Source of the DNA: Xanthobacteraceae bacterium
Lineage (GTDB): Bacteria; Pseudomonadota; Alphaproteobacteria; Rhizobiales; Xanthobacteraceae
DNA: 5,798 bases
Assembly (NCBI GenBank): GCA_030039655.1
Contig: JASHVC010000480.1
Span: forward strand, 1 to 5,798
Reading direction: 5' to 3'
Of this stretch, positions 5,340 to 5,798 are shown one piece after another. Under the pieces are notes generated by a model that searched no databases, had not been told where the DNA came from, and saw only the letters and a program-made list of their open reading frames with translations. Positions within the stretch are counted from its first letter, which is position 1; every line of letters starts with the position of its first letter. Position numbers and translations under genes: made by a program.

Positions 5340-5798
5340 CTACGCGAGTTCCTTCTGCATCTGGTCGCGTGCCGCCTTCACCGCCTTGATGATGTTCTGA
5401 TAGCCGGTACAGCGGCATAGATTGGAAGCGAGCACGTCGAGCAGTTCTTCGTCGTCGATGTGCGGATTTTTCTCCAGCGCGTTGGTTGCCAGCATTAGAA
5501 AGCCGGGCGTGCAATAGCCGCATTGCAGGCCGTGATTGTCGATGAACGCCTGCTGCAGCACCGAGAGCTTGTCGCCGTCGGCGAGGCCTTCCACGGTGCG
5601 GATTTTCTTACCCGCCGCTTGTACGGCGAACATCAGGCAGGAGCGCACCGCCTCGTCGTTGACGATGATGGTGCAAGTGCCGCAGACGCCGTGCTCGCAG
5701 CCGATATGGGTTCCGGTCTGGCCGCAATCGTCACGAATGGCGTCGACAAGGGTTTTCCGGGCCTCGACGCGGATCGGATAATCGCGGCCGTTGATGTT
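5340..5798 (-). CDS. [2Fe-2S] subunit of a molybdenum hydroxylase (CoxS / xanthine dehydrogenase small-subunit type), partial
   Basis: Read on the - strand from base 5798 to the TAG at 5340-5342, the frame gives 152 residues, beginning NINGRDYPIRVEARKTLVDA. Family members are about 155-170 residues, so only a few N-terminal residues, with the start codon, lie outside. The apparent start at 5648 is an internal GTG and is not used. The plant-ferredoxin cluster ligands are visible residues C34, C39, C42 and C54 (CEHGVCGTC...C). The second, alpha-helical cluster has C93, C96, C128 and C130 (QCGYCTPGF and LCRCTGYQNI). All eight ligands are intact. It should pass electrons from the molybdopterin subunit to a flavin subunit or other acceptor in a heterotrimer that hydroxylates aromatic or N-heterocyclic rings, CO, nicotinate-like acids or aromatic CoA esters. 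The partner genes are not in the window. It converges on the transporter, with two bases between stop codons. Confidence 0.93.
   Translation of the reverse strand, partial: NINGRDYPIRVEARKTLVDAIRDDCGQTGTHIGCEHGVCGTCTIIVNDEAVRSCLMFAVQAAGKKIRTVEGLADGDKLSVLQQAFIDNHGLQCGYCTPGFLMLATNALEKNPHIDDEELLDVLASNLCRCTGYQNIIKAVKAARDQMQKELA

Noticed and set aside
5340..5648. Start of the [2Fe-2S] subunit at the GTG at 5648
   Set aside because: This would remove the whole plant-type cluster motif (C34, C39, C42). The frame stays open with perfect family sequence to the window edge, so the gene is longer and partial.

Overview
The window is GC-rich, densely coded DNA with the look of an alphaproteobacterial chromosome, most likely Hyphomicrobiales of the Bradyrhizobium/Rhodopseudomonas/Xanthobacteraceae kind. 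This is inferred from codon bias (strong G/C at third positions) and from the gene families present; no rRNA or other marker gene confirms it. No tRNA, rRNA, CRISPR array, insertion sequence or phage gene was recognised.

Layout, left to right. (1) The 3' part of a Rieske-type aromatic-ring oxygenase alpha subunit (phthalate dioxygenase-like), + strand, cut by the left edge. (2) A small uncharacterised 132-residue protein, + strand, lower in GC than its neighbours. (3) A 555-residue FAD-dependent oxidoreductase of the fumarate reductase / 3-ketosteroid dehydrogenase fold group, - strand, ending 7 bases from gene 2. (4) Divergent from it, a GlcG/HbpS-type (DUF336) protein, + strand. (5) After a 235-base AT-richer intergenic stretch, a single-domain ChrR/DAD-like cupin, + strand. 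(6) A metabolite:H+ symporter (MHS) of the major facilitator superfamily, + strand, preceded by overlapping inverted repeats that cover its Shine-Dalgarno sequence. (7) On the - strand, converging on the transporter with two bases between stop codons, the [2Fe-2S] subunit of a molybdenum hydroxylase (CoxS/xanthine dehydrogenase small-subunit type), cut by the right edge only a few residues short of its start.

Taken together this looks like part of an aromatic or heteroaromatic acid catabolic region. The MHS permease would import an organic acid, the molybdenum hydroxylase and the Rieske oxygenase would hydroxylate the ring, the flavoprotein would oxidise or reduce an intermediate, and the cupin could be a small metal-dependent dioxygenase or isomerase. 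The substrate cannot be read from the sequence, and no regulator gene lies in the window. Strand switches (+ + - + + + -) show at least four transcription units, so this is a regulon-like cluster rather than one operon. The non-coding signals most worth a second look are the two mutually exclusive hairpins in front of the transporter and the repeated ACTTGC elements with a sigma-54-like site in front of the cupin.
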